34,916 nt of DNA, taken from assembly GCA_041287635.1 (NCBI GenBank), contig JBGGNG010000175.1, forward strand, positions 1-34,916. The letters run 5' to 3'. The notes beneath the pieces are model-generated. The model saw only the letters and a list, made by a program, of their open reading frames with translations, did not search any database and was not told the origin of the DNA. Each line of letters begins with the position of its first letter. The stretch's first letter is position 1. This DNA comes from JAOUEA01 sp041287635. Lineage in GTDB: Bacteria > Actinomycetota > UBA4738 > HRBIN12. The position numbers and the translations under genes were made by a program. Positions 16,141-23,980 of the stretch are shown one piece after another.

Positions 16141-17346
16141 TCAGTCGCAGAGCTGGCGGACGATCGGTCCGGCGACCCGGAACAGGCTGATCTGCTGCTC
16201 GGTCGAGCTCACATACGTGGCTCGATCGGGTGCGATCAGCGTGATCGTGCCGATGTCCCCGTTGATCGCGGAGTCGGGCTCGCGGTCGGGCATCGCGTAG
16301 ACGGGTTCCCAGAAGCTGCCGTCGAAGTCGACCAACCAATCGAGCCCGCAGTGGGGCACCTCGAATCGGTAGAGGACGCCGCGCTCGACGCGCCCCGACC
16401 GTGGCCAGAACCGATAGCCGCGCTCGTCGCTCACGAACTCCGACCGGTAGTGGTCACGGATCGGAGGTGGGAGCTCGGTGAGTTGCTCTGCCGGGTCGAA
16501 CGCCAACGAATCGAGGACCCTCCACGCTGCAGCCGACCGAGCAGGGTCCCGGTAGGCTTCCTCACCCATCGCCACGAATGCGTAGAAGTCCCTGCCCGAT
16601 GGGCGGTCCGAGAACGGGATCCACCATGCACGGAGCCCCTGGAGCGCCATCGACGAGCCGTCCACGCACGCCGCGTCGCCGGAAGGGCAACCCGTGCCTG
16701 GACCGAAGCCCGGCGGCCGGGTCGGGAAGTGCGACCCCCCCAAGGATCTGACTCGTTCCTGCAGGGTGAGGAACACGTCGTCCGCGCCGATGTCGGCGAT
16801 CGCATTCCCGGGGAGGAACGCCTCGGTGGGTGCCATGCCGCCTGGTCGAAGCGGGAACGTTCCGACCGACAGGATCTCGCGAGGATCGAGGAGATCCGGC
16901 GCCAGGCTCTCGTCTGCACTCGTCCACCCTGCCGGGTACTCCACCGAGAAGGCGCTCCGCCCGAGGTTCTGGTAGGTGATCGTAGGCGTGACGAGTGCGG
17001 GGTTCGGGCGCGACTCGACCAGGCGGACACCCCGCGCGACCTGCAAGCCTGTATCCAATGCCGCTCGGCTCGCGTCTGGGCCGTGCCAAAGGTAGACACG
17101 GGCGCACCCAGTCGTGTCGCAGAGTTTCCCGTCACGCCAGGTCCAGCCGACGTTGGCGTCGTCATCGTGCTTAGCTCCCAGCACGAGCGTCGTCGGCTCG
17201 GCGGCGCCCGTTCCGATGAACGGATCGACGAACACGATCACGTCGGAATCGGCGACGTCCGGCGGGAGCTCGGACGCGAACCATCGGACGCCGCGCAGAT
17301 CGGCAGAGGAGTCGGTCACCAGGCTCGTGCGGAGTCCCTGGACCAT
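16141..17346 (-). CDS. Extracytoplasmic part of a frameshifted membrane-anchored sigma partner
   Basis: 401 codons from ATG 17346. On its own this product lacks any signal or membrane helix, yet it has features of an exported protein: paired Cys (KLCDTTGC, GCPSGDAACVDG) and beta-rich sequence. The frame can be read back past its ATG as GPRE to meet the 118-residue frame at 17354-17360, so the original gene probably encoded one protein of about 500 residues. A YPAGW segment (SAFSVEYPAGWTSADESL) echoes the PVPDGW segment at the end of the N-terminal piece, which suggests repeated small domains. No known enzyme motif is seen. It may be inactive, or the indel may be an assembly error. Confidence 0.6.
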   Translation of the reverse strand: MVQGLRTSLVTDSSADLRGVRWFASELPPDVADSDVIVFVDPFIGTGAAEPTTLVLGAKHDDDANVGWTWRDGKLCDTTGCARVYLWHGPDASRAALDTGLQVARGVRLVESRPNPALVTPTITYQNLGRSAFSVEYPAGWTSADESLAPDLLDPREILSVGTFPLRPGGMAPTEAFLPGNAIADIGADDVFLTLQERVRSLGGSHFPTRPPGFGPGTGCPSGDAACVDGSSMALQGLRAWWIPFSDRPSGRDFYAFVAMGEEAYRDPARSAAAWRVLDSLAFDPAEQLTELPPPIRDHYRSEFVSDERGYRFWPRSGRVERGVLYRFEVPHCGLDWLVDFDGSFWEPVYAMPDREPDSAINGDIGTITLIAPDRATYVSSTEQQISLFRVAGPIVRQLCD

Positions 17347-17672
17347 CTCCCGAGGGCCCCGACCGATCGCGTCGCGAATGCACGCCAGCCATCGGGCACC
17401 GGCATCGACCAGCGGTAGTCCGGCGACGCGAACGTCCTGGACGCGCGGGATCCCGCGATGCTGCCGTCTGCCTCCTTGCCGAACTGGGTTGCTGCGAGCC
17501 CGATCGCCCCGATGAAGACCGCGACGGTGAACAGGGCCGCAGCCAGCACGGCGAGTCGCCGGCTCGTCCCCTGGCGCATCAGCAGCCCGGGGTCGGGTGA
17601 ACGCGGCCGGAGGTCAGTCACTGCATCATCCAGGGCTGCGCCGAGGCGCTCGTCGCGGTCGTCCGTCTTCAT
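17316..17672 (-). CDS. Membrane-anchor part of the frameshifted sigma partner (putative anti-sigma)
   Basis: 118 codons. A cytoplasmic stretch of about 38 residues (MKTDDRDERLGAALDDAVTD) is followed by one membrane helix (about 40-62, LAVLAAALFTVAVFIGAIGL) and the start of an external domain (DYRWSMPVPDGWRAFATRS), then an unrelated short tail in the wrong frame. It overlaps the sigma gene by 4 bases (ATGA), the usual arrangement of an ECF sigma with its membrane anti-sigma. No zinc-finger motif is visible in the short cytoplasmic part, so the anti-sigma role is inferred from position. Confidence 0.6.
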   Translation of the reverse strand: MKTDDRDERLGAALDDAVTDLRPRSPDPGLLMRQGTSRRLAVLAAALFTVAVFIGAIGLAATQFGKEADGSIAGSRASRTFASPDYRWSMPVPDGWRAFATRSVGALGRWSRDSARAW

Positions 17673-18163
17673 GCTTCGGGTTCCTTCACGCCGAGCGTCT
17701 CGCGCAGTGAAGCGCGGCCACGCGCCAGGTGCACGCGGACCGTGCTTGCCCTCAGGCCGAGCATGGATGCCACCTCGTCGGTCTCGAACCCCGCCCAGTC
17801 GCGCAGGGTGACCGCCTGCCGCTGACGAAGCGACAGTCGGCCGAGGGCTGCGAACACCTCGGCGCGGGTGAGCGCCGTTCCGGCCTCGTCACGACCGGTC
17901 GAGCGCTCGGCGACGTCGCCGAGCACCTCCCGACGAGCGCGGGTCCGTCGCTTCGAGCAGAGCCGCATCGCCGTCGTGTACGCGTATCCGCCCGCGTGAT
18001 CGTCATCGTGCATCTGTCCCGACCGTGGCCACAGTCGCGAGAACGCCTCTGCCGCGATCTCTTCCGCGGCGGCCACGTTGAGGGTCACGAGGGCGCAGGC
18101 CCGCACCAGCTGCGGATACCTCGCCCGGAAGAACCGCTCGAAGCCCTCACGGTCGGCCACCAC
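17669..18163 (-). CDS. ECF-type RNA polymerase sigma factor
   Basis: 164 residues. Region 2 is about 8-70 (FERFFRARYPQLVRACALV, EEIAAEAFSRLWPR, YAYTTAMRLCSKRR) and region 4 about 105-158 (ALGRLSLRQRQAVTLRDWAG and helix-turn-helix ETDEVASMLGLRASTVRVHL). There is no region 3, as in all ECF (group IV) factors. The start is GTG 18163 or the next GTG; a TAGAAC box lies 4-9 bases before it, so the mRNA may be leaderless. It is divergent from the cyclic-nucleotide-binding gene across 92 bases and coupled to its membrane partner. Confidence 0.88.
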   Translation of the reverse strand: MVADREGFERFFRARYPQLVRACALVTLNVAAAEEIAAEAFSRLWPRSGQMHDDDHAGGYAYTTAMRLCSKRRTRARREVLGDVAERSTGRDEAGTALTRAEVFAALGRLSLRQRQAVTLRDWAGFETDEVASMLGLRASTVRVHLARGRASLRETLGVKEPEA

Positions 18164-18243
18164 ACGGTTCTATCCCGACGATCGCCCACGTGCTTACACC
18201 CGGAGGAGAGATCGCATCGAGATCTTGCTCGCGGACTTGGGAC

Positions 18244-18249
18244 TAAGCT
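18244..18249 (+). promoter_or_regulatory. Candidate -10 box TAAGCT, near-leaderless
   Basis: TAAGCT ends 6 bases before the ATG at 18256. There is no Shine-Dalgarno sequence, so the transcript would start at or next to the ATG. The spacing resembles that at 1619-1636. Confidence 0.45.
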
Positions 18250-18255
18250 CCGACC

Positions 18256-18750
18256 ATGGATCGGGCGGCGATCGTCTCGGCCTTGTCGCAGGTCGAGCTC
18301 TTCCGGGGTGTCGACGACGTCATCCTCGGTCACGTCGCCGATATCTCCTCCGAGTGGTCGATCCCTCCCGGGCAACACGTCTACTTCGCGGGCGACCTCG
18401 CGACCGAGTTCTACGTCGTCATCACCGGCAGGGTGCGGGCGTTCATCCCGAGCCAAGGGGAGGAGTTGACGGTCACGATCGTCGAGCCGGGGCAGCTCTT
18501 CGGCGAGATGGCGCTCCTCGACGGAGGCCCGCGCGCCACGACCGCGATCGCGATCGAGCCGACCGTCCTGCTCGAGGTGAATCGTGCTCGCTGGTTGACG
18601 CTCGTCGCCGAGCACGTCGCACTCACCCATCGGGTCCTCGCCGCCGTGGGAACGTCCCTGCGCAAGTACGCGGGGGACCTGGTCGACTTCCAGTTCATCG
18701 ACCTCGAGATCCCAGATGTGCCACCTCCCCCGATGTCCGACACCGCCTAG
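18256..18750 (+). CDS. Cyclic nucleotide-binding domain protein
   Basis: 164 residues. It is a CRP-like cNMP-binding domain with IPPGQHVYFAGDLATEFYVVITGRV early and the phosphate-binding cassette FGEMALLDGGPRATT at about 80-94, where the Arg and Glu that hold the cyclic phosphate are present. A long helix follows, but there is no DNA-binding domain; the tail ends in a short Pro-rich stretch (DVPPPPMSD). It is therefore a stand-alone sensor that must act on a partner. It is divergent from the ECF sigma gene and convergent with the HExxH lipoprotein gene. Confidence 0.88.
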   Translation: MDRAAIVSALSQVELFRGVDDVILGHVADISSEWSIPPGQHVYFAGDLATEFYVVITGRVRAFIPSQGEELTVTIVEPGQLFGEMALLDGGPRATTAIAIEPTVLLEVNRARWLTLVAEHVALTHRVLAAVGTSLRKYAGDLVDFQFIDLEIPDVPPPPMSDTA

Positions 18751-18800
18751 CGCCGAGTGGGCGGACACCACGGGGGCCGCTCGCCGATCGGCGGCTCGGA

Positions 18801-20168
18801 TCAGCCGTCGGCGTGGTCGGTCAACGCGGCACTCACCCGAGCGTCGTCGGTGGTCGCGATCGCCAGGGTGACCCGCGTGGCGCTGGGTCGGCCGACGATC
18901 CCCGAGGCGTCATCGGCCGCGAGCCATTCCCGCACTGCCTGCTCGAACGCGTCGGCATCGGCCCTCGAGTCCCATGCCGTCGCCAGGACGACCGCCGCGT
19001 CGTCGCCGTCGGTGAAGGCCCTGTAGAGCCCACCGTCCCAGCCTGCCGCAGCCGCCTCGGCCGTGGCAGGGTCCAGGCGCAGGCCCAGCATCGCCGCCAG
19101 CCACGCCTCCCCCACCTGCATCACGTCGAGGTCGCCCCAGCCGTCGCCGAGCGCGTCGGAGAGGTCGGGCACGTCCAGCCTGCTCGGCACGTCGTCGGGG
19201 TACCGCTCGGGATGCAGGATCTGCTCGGTCGTGGTCGGGAACGAGCGCAGCGCCTCGTCGACCTCGTCCACGCCGCCGCGGGCCTCCAGCTCGGTGATGA
19301 ACGCCTGCCCAGCCGTATACGGCCAGAGCTGCAGGTCGACCATGAACGGAGGGACCCCGTCGGGCATGCCGCCCCCCTCGCCCAGGCCGGAGAAGTCCCC
19401 GTCGGCGGGCGGGAACTCGAACAGCAGCCGGATCGAGAAGAACTGGGCGCTTCCCTCGACGGCGCCGAGGGCGGCCTGGAACGCCTCGTCGCGGCATCGC
19501 GCCGCGACCCCATCGATGCGCGAGAGGTCGAAGTGCTGGTCGTCGATCGCGTGCGTGAGCTCGTGCGCCAGCGTCACGCGCTCGACGAGGTCGAGATCAC
19601 CGTCGGCCCGGAAGACCAGCTCGCCGTCGACCGGGTTGTAGAACCCCACCACCTGGCCCGTCTGGTACGCGAGCAGGGCCTCACGGATGTCGACGTCGCG
19701 CGGGATCACGCCGAGCGTCTGCCAGGCCACGGAACGACGGTCGTAGAACTCCTTCGGATAGGTCTCGTCGAACGCCCCTTCGAGCTTGCCGGCGATCTCC
19801 TCGGCGCTCACCGGTTGCACGACCACCTCGCGGAGGAACACGAGCTCTCGCACCTGCTCCACCTGCGATTCGAGCTCCGCGACGTCGGCCGGCGTCTCGC
19901 GCGGCGCGCCGTCGTCGTCGGTGCTCGTCGGCACGGGCCCTTCGCAGAGCGCCCGCATCGCGGCGAGCGCGCGGGCCTCTCCCGTGTCGACCGGGGCCAC
20001 GTCGAGCGCGACGCCTCGGCCCGACGCGTCGCTCGGAGACTCAGGCGGGACCGTCGAGGCCGACGGGCTCGCGGGCGAGCCGAACTCGATGCCGACACCG
20101 TCGCCCGTGCACGCCGCGGCCGAGATCGCGACGATCGCCAGCGCCGAGGCGAGACGACCCTTCCTCAC
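18801..20168 (-). CDS. HExxH metallopeptidase-like lipoprotein
   Basis: 455 residues from the GTG at 20168, chosen because a lipoprotein signal follows at once (VRKGRLASALAIVAISAAAC, lipid Cys20). A longer frame would put it inside the previous gene. The zinc motif is AHELTHAIDDQHFDL (His202, Glu203, His206), and Glu239 in AVEGSAQFF is a good third ligand, making it a gluzincin-like fold. Family members are usually annotated as hypothetical; the substrate is unknown and it acts outside the membrane. The start overlaps the stop of the small membrane protein (GTGA), so it is translated from the glyS mRNA. Confidence 0.75.
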   Translation of the reverse strand: MRKGRLASALAIVAISAAACTGDGVGIEFGSPASPSASTVPPESPSDASGRGVALDVAPVDTGEARALAAMRALCEGPVPTSTDDDGAPRETPADVAELESQVEQVRELVFLREVVVQPVSAEEIAGKLEGAFDETYPKEFYDRRSVAWQTLGVIPRDVDIREALLAYQTGQVVGFYNPVDGELVFRADGDLDLVERVTLAHELTHAIDDQHFDLSRIDGVAARCRDEAFQAALGAVEGSAQFFSIRLLFEFPPADGDFSGLGEGGGMPDGVPPFMVDLQLWPYTAGQAFITELEARGGVDEVDEALRSFPTTTEQILHPERYPDDVPSRLDVPDLSDALGDGWGDLDVMQVGEAWLAAMLGLRLDPATAEAAAAGWDGGLYRAFTDGDDAAVVLATAWDSRADADAFEQAVREWLAADDASGIVGRPSATRVTLAIATTDDARVSAALTDHADG

Positions 20169-20368
20169 GAACGCCTCGGCAGCGCCACACTCAGCACCGC
20201 CAGCACCACGGCGCTCGCCGACAGGGCGATCGACGCCCACAGCATCGACGTCTCCCGCAGGAACTCCCGAGCTGCGAGGCCGAGCAGCGCCCCGGCGGCG
20301 AGCATCAGCACGAACGCGACTGCGTACACCGCCATCGAGCCGCGGGGCCGGAGGGCGTCGCCGCTCAC
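20165..20368 (-). CDS. Small two-helix membrane protein coupled to glyS
   Basis: 67 residues starting at the GTG at 20368, which overlaps the glyS stop as GTGA; ATG 20335 is a weaker alternative. Two hydrophobic helices (AVYAVAFVLMLAAGALLGLA and SIALSASAVVLAVLSVAL) are joined by a short charged loop with RE residues. It is unrecognised. The tight coupling on both sides suggests it works with the HExxH lipoprotein, perhaps as a membrane partner. Confidence 0.6.
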   Translation of the reverse strand: MSGDALRPRGSMAVYAVAFVLMLAAGALLGLAAREFLRETSMLWASIALSASAVVLAVLSVALPRRS

Positions 20369-21690
20369 AGACGCTCCCGCAGGTACGCGACCAGGCCGTC
20401 GATCGCGATGCGGTCCTGCTGCATCGTGTCGCGCTCGCGCACGGTCACCTGGCGGTCGTCGAGCGAGTCGAAGTCGACCGTGACGCAGAACGGGGTGCCG
20501 ACCTCGTCCTGGCGCCGGTAGCGGCGGCCGATCGCACCGGCGTCGTCGTACTGGGTGATCCACTCGGGCTTGACCAGGTCGTGCACGCGCCGCGCCTCGG
20601 GCACGAGCTTCTCGTTGCGCGAGAGCGGGAGCACGGCGACCTTGATCGGCGCGAGATCGCGGTGCAGCCCGAGCACCGTGCGCTTGTCGGTGTCGCCCTT
20701 CGCGGTTGGCACCTCCTCGACCCGGTAGGCGTCGAGCAGGAACACGAGCATCGCGCGGTCGACCCCGACGGCCGGCTCCACGACGTACGGGAGGTAGCGT
20801 GACTCGTGCTCCTGGTCGAAGTAGGTGAGATCCTCGCCGCTCGCGGTCTGGTGCGCGGCGAGGTCGTAGTCGGTCCGGTTGGCGATCCCTTCCAGCTCCT
20901 GCCAACCGAACGGGAACTCGTACTCCACGTCGGTGGCTGCCTTCGCGTAGTGCGCGAGCTCCTCCGGCTCGTGCGGACGCAGGCGCAGCTTCTCCTTCGA
21001 CACCCCGAGGTCCAGGTACCACTGCATGCGCTGCTCGACCCAGTGCTCGAACCACCCGTCGTCGGAGCCCGGCTCGACGAAGAACTCCATCTCCATCTGT
21101 TCGAACTCCCGGGTGCGGAAGATGAAGTTCCCCGGCGTGATCTCGTTGCGGAACGACTTCCCGATCTGCGCGATGCCGAACGGCAGCTTCTTGCGCGACA
21201 CCGTCTGGATCGCCGCGAAGTTCACGAACATGCCCTGGGCGGTCTCCGGGCGCAGGTACGCGATCGCGTCGTCGTCCTCGATCGGCCCGAGGAAGGTCCT
21301 GAGCATCAGGTTGAACTGCTTCGGCTCGGTGAACTCGGCGCCGCCGCAGTTCGGGCAGGTGACGATGCCGTTCGCGTCGGCCTCGAGGTGGTCTTCACGC
21401 CACCGCTGATGACAGCTCGTGCACTCGACGAGCGGGTCGTGGAACGTCTCGAGGTGCCCGCTCGCCTGCCACACGCGTGGGCTCGTGATCACCGCGGCCT
21501 CGACACCGACGACGTCGTCGCGCAGCTGCACGGTCGAGCGCCACCATGCGTTGCGGATGTTCCGTCGGAGCTCCACACCGAGCGGGCCGTAGTCCCACGA
21601 GGACCGTAGTCCCCCGTAGATCTCGGCGGACTGGAACGCGATGCCCCGGCGCTTCGCGAGGCTGGTGACGGCCTCCATGAGGTCGGTCAT
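20365..21690 (-). CDS. glyS: Glycyl-tRNA synthetase (single-chain, class II)
   Basis: 441 residues from the ATG at 21690; a GAGGAGG site lies upstream and the sequence MTDLMEAVTSLAKRRG is the usual family start. This is the alpha2-type enzyme that charges tRNA-Gly. Class II motif 2 is FRNEITPGNFIFRTREFEQ. A zinc-like insertion has CTSCHQRW and CPNCGG. Motif 3 is AVGVDRAMLVFL. The anticodon-binding domain (VAVLPLSRNEKL) closes the protein. No T-box leader is seen upstream. Confidence 0.95.
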   Translation of the reverse strand: MTDLMEAVTSLAKRRGIAFQSAEIYGGLRSSWDYGPLGVELRRNIRNAWWRSTVQLRDDVVGVEAAVITSPRVWQASGHLETFHDPLVECTSCHQRWREDHLEADANGIVTCPNCGGAEFTEPKQFNLMLRTFLGPIEDDDAIAYLRPETAQGMFVNFAAIQTVSRKKLPFGIAQIGKSFRNEITPGNFIFRTREFEQMEMEFFVEPGSDDGWFEHWVEQRMQWYLDLGVSKEKLRLRPHEPEELAHYAKAATDVEYEFPFGWQELEGIANRTDYDLAAHQTASGEDLTYFDQEHESRYLPYVVEPAVGVDRAMLVFLLDAYRVEEVPTAKGDTDKRTVLGLHRDLAPIKVAVLPLSRNEKLVPEARRVHDLVKPEWITQYDDAGAIGRRYRRQDEVGTPFCVTVDFDSLDDRQVTVRERDTMQQDRIAIDGLVAYLRERL

Positions 21691-21810
21691 CGGTGCGGGC
21701 CTCCTCTCTTCCCGGCCGCTGGCGACGGCCGCTGGCGTGGAGACCATCGTACCGGCGCTCCGCACGCGGACCTGCACCGCAACGGGAACGTCACGAGCTC
21801 GGCGAGGCGG

Positions 21811-22548
21811 TCAGGCGTCTTCGAGCGCGCCGAAGCGGCGCTGGCGCTTCTGGAAGTCGCGGATCGCCTCGTAGAGCGTCTCGCGCGTGAAGTCCGGCCA
21901 GAACATCGGCGTGAACCAGAGCTCGGAGTAGGCGACCTCCCACAAGAGGAAGTTGGAGATGCGCTCCTCCCCACTCGTGCGGATCAGCAGGTCGGGCTCG
22001 GGCATGTCGGGGTGGTACAGACGCTTCGCGATCTCGCGCTCGTTCACCTTCTCCGGCTTGAGGGTGCCCTCGCGCACGTCGCGGGCGAGGTCCTTCACGG
22101 CGTCGACGATCTCGGCGCGTCCGCCATAGTTGAACGCGATCGTGAGCGTCATGCCGGTGTTGTCGCGCGTGAGCTCCTCGCTCGTGCTCATCTCCTTCAG
22201 TACGCTGCGCGGCATGCGCCAGTCGCGACGGCCGCTCCACCGGATGCGCACGTTCATCTCGTTGAGCTCGTCGCGTCGGCGCCGCAGCAGCTCGCGGTTG
22301 AAGTTCATCAGGTAGAGCACCTCGGACTGCGGCCGCTTCCAGTTCTCGGTGCTGAACGCGTACACGGTGAGCCAGCGCACCCCGACCTCGTTCGCGCCCT
22401 TCACGGTGTCCCAGAGCGCGTCCTCGCCGGCGCCGTGGCCCTCGGTGCGAGGCAGCCCGCGCTGCTGGGCCCACCGTCCGTTGCCGTCCATCACGATCGC
22501 GACGTGCCCGGGCACTCGAGAGCGATCGATGTCGAGCAGGAAGCTCAT
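21811..22548 (-). CDS. uppS: Undecaprenyl diphosphate synthase (cis-prenyltransferase)
   Basis: 245 residues from the ATG at 22548, which overlaps the recO stop (ATGA). It makes the C55 lipid carrier for cell-wall synthesis by adding isopentenyl units. The family motifs are VAIVMDGNGRWA with catalytic Asp21, TVYAFSTENWKRP, FNYGGRAEI, and LLIRTSGEERISNFLLWE with AYSELWF. The recO-uppS pair is common in actinobacteria. Confidence 0.95.
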   Translation of the reverse strand: MSFLLDIDRSRVPGHVAIVMDGNGRWAQQRGLPRTEGHGAGEDALWDTVKGANEVGVRWLTVYAFSTENWKRPQSEVLYLMNFNRELLRRRRDELNEMNVRIRWSGRRDWRMPRSVLKEMSTSEELTRDNTGMTLTIAFNYGGRAEIVDAVKDLARDVREGTLKPEKVNEREIAKRLYHPDMPEPDLLIRTSGEERISNFLLWEVAYSELWFTPMFWPDFTRETLYEAIRDFQKRQRRFGALEDA

Positions 22549-23285
22549 GTCGCCGTCCTGACCAGCATCGGCACCGACTTCATGCGCCGCTCGAGGTGGT
22601 ACTCGGCGAAGCCGTAGAGCAGACTGCGCGTCTCCTTGCGCACGCGAGCATCGGGCTGGAGCGCCGCGCCCGCGTCGTTGAGATCGGCGAGGGCCAGCGT
22701 CGAGAGGTACTCGAGGGCAACCCTCGAGCACGGGCCGGCGCCCTGCTCGGCACATCGCCCGCAGACCGCACCGCCCAGCCCCGCATCCCACAGCTGGGGA
22801 TCGCGGTCGCCGCAGACCGCGCAGGCGGTGAGCGACGGGTGGAACCCGGAGAGCGACAACAGCTTCAACATGAACGACTCCGCGACGGCGGCGGGGTCGG
22901 CCGGTGCGGCATCGAGCGCACGGCAGCCCGCCAGCAACAACAGGGTGAGACGAACGTTCCGCTCATGTTCTTCGGCAACTCTGTCGACCGCCTCGAGCAT
23001 CGTCTCGCCGGCGGCGAACCGGGCGAGGTCCTCGCGGATCGTCATGTGCGGCGCGATGATCTCGGCCTGGGTCACCGTGTCGAGGGAGCCGCGGCCCCGG
23101 TAGAGCATCAGGTCGACGTGGGTGAACGGCTCGAGCCTCGCCCCGAAGCGGCTCTTCGTCTTGCGGATCCCCTTGGCCACCGCCCGGACCTTGCCGGACC
23201 CCTGGGTCATGACGGTGACGATCTTGTCGGCCTCGCCGAGCTTGTACGAGCGCAGGACGATGCCCTGTTCCTTGTAGGGCGGCAT
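22545..23285 (-). CDS. recO: DNA repair protein RecO
   Basis: 246 residues from the ATG at 23285. RecO loads RecA on SSB-coated single-stranded DNA with RecR. The N-terminal OB fold (YKEQGIVLRSYKLGEADKIV, VRAVAKGIRKTKSRFG) and the later zinc site (CAVCGDRD with CGRCAEQG) are both present. A TACGAT box lies 7 bases before the ATG, so the mRNA may be leaderless. It is coupled to uppS. Confidence 0.93.
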   Translation of the reverse strand: MPPYKEQGIVLRSYKLGEADKIVTVMTQGSGKVRAVAKGIRKTKSRFGARLEPFTHVDLMLYRGRGSLDTVTQAEIIAPHMTIREDLARFAAGETMLEAVDRVAEEHERNVRLTLLLLAGCRALDAAPADPAAVAESFMLKLLSLSGFHPSLTACAVCGDRDPQLWDAGLGGAVCGRCAEQGAGPCSRVALEYLSTLALADLNDAGAALQPDARVRKETRSLLYGFAEYHLERRMKSVPMLVRTAT

Positions 23286-23291
23286 CCGCGA

Positions 23292-23297
23292 ATCGTA
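23292..23297 (-). promoter_or_regulatory. Candidate -10 box TACGAT of recO, leaderless
   Basis: TACGAT ends 7 bases before the recO ATG at 23285, the spacing of a leaderless start. Confidence 0.4.
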
Positions 23298-23452
23298 GCG
23301 CCCGCACCCTCGCAGACACCCCAGCGGAAGTGTGTTCTTTCCGTTACGGGTCATCGCCACACCACGGGACTCAGGCGCCCTCGACCGCCGCCGTCGGACG
23401 TGTTCCGATGCGCTCGTCGAGAACCGTTCGGGACGCTCGACACGACTAAGGG

Positions 23453-23980
23453 GTGATGACGGTCCGCGCAGACGGCGACGACGAACTCCTGCGGGCGGTG
23501 GCCCAGGGAGATCGAGCAGCGCTCGAGGCGCTCTATCGACGGCACGCGCCGTGGCTCCTCGCGCGCCTGCGGCGTCGATGCGCGGACCCCGGCCTCGTGG
23601 AGGAAGTCGTGCAGGACACGTTCGTAGCGGTGTGGCGAGGCGCCGGCGGGTACCGCGGCAGCGGGGAGGTCCCTGCCTGGATCTGGGGCATCGGCATCCG
23701 CCGGCTGATCGATCGGCTGCGGAAGACGAGCCCGGTCCTGCGGGCGGCCGGCGACTCGCTCGCGGTCTCCGCGGAAGACGAGGTGCTGCTCGGCGTGGAG
23801 CACGGCGATCTCGGCGCCGCGCTCGGGCGCCTCTCTCCCGAACTGCGCTCGGTCGTGCAGGCCACCGTTCTCGACGGACTCACCACGAGGGAAGCCGCCG
23901 CCCTGCTCGGCATCCCGCAGGGAACCGTGAAGACCAGGGCGTCACGCGCACGCCGTGAGCTGCGGGAGGCGCTCGCATGA
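23453..23980 (+). CDS. ECF-type sigma factor of the ABC exporter operon
   Basis: 175 residues from the GTG at 23453, or 174 from the ATG at 23456; AAGGGG lies directly before. Region 2 has DRAALEALYRRHAPWLLARL, VEEVVQDTFVAVWR and EVPAWIWGIGIRRLIDRLRK. Region 4 has LGRLSPELRSVVQAT and the helix-turn-helix TTREAAALLGIPQGTVKTRAS. There is no region 3. It overlaps the anti-sigma gene by 4 bases (ATGA). A GAACC sequence about 35 bases before the start resembles an ECF -35 element, so the operon may be autoregulated, but the -10 match is weak. Confidence 0.88.
   Translation: MMTVRADGDDELLRAVAQGDRAALEALYRRHAPWLLARLRRRCADPGLVEEVVQDTFVAVWRGAGGYRGSGEVPAWIWGIGIRRLIDRLRKTSPVLRAAGDSLAVSAEDEVLLGVEHGDLGAALGRLSPELRSVVQATVLDGLTTREAAALLGIPQGTVKTRASRARRELREALA

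Noticed and set aside
13481..16300. Plus-strand frames opposite ppdK (13481-14971 and 15122-16300)
   Set aside because: Shadows of an intact, conserved minus-strand enzyme.
17350..17365. Programmed -1 frameshifting between the two sigma-partner frames
   Set aside because: The zero-frame codons GGG GCC CTC do not form an X-XXY-YYZ slippery site, so a deleted base is the simpler reading.
18755..18800. Palindrome cgccgatcggcg between the convergent cNMP and HExxH genes as a two-way terminator
   Set aside because: The perfect part is only 12 bases with no loop and no T-run on either side; such sequences are frequent at this GC content.
21691..21810. A T-box leader before glyS
   Set aside because: No T-box consensus or antiterminator fold is visible in the gap.
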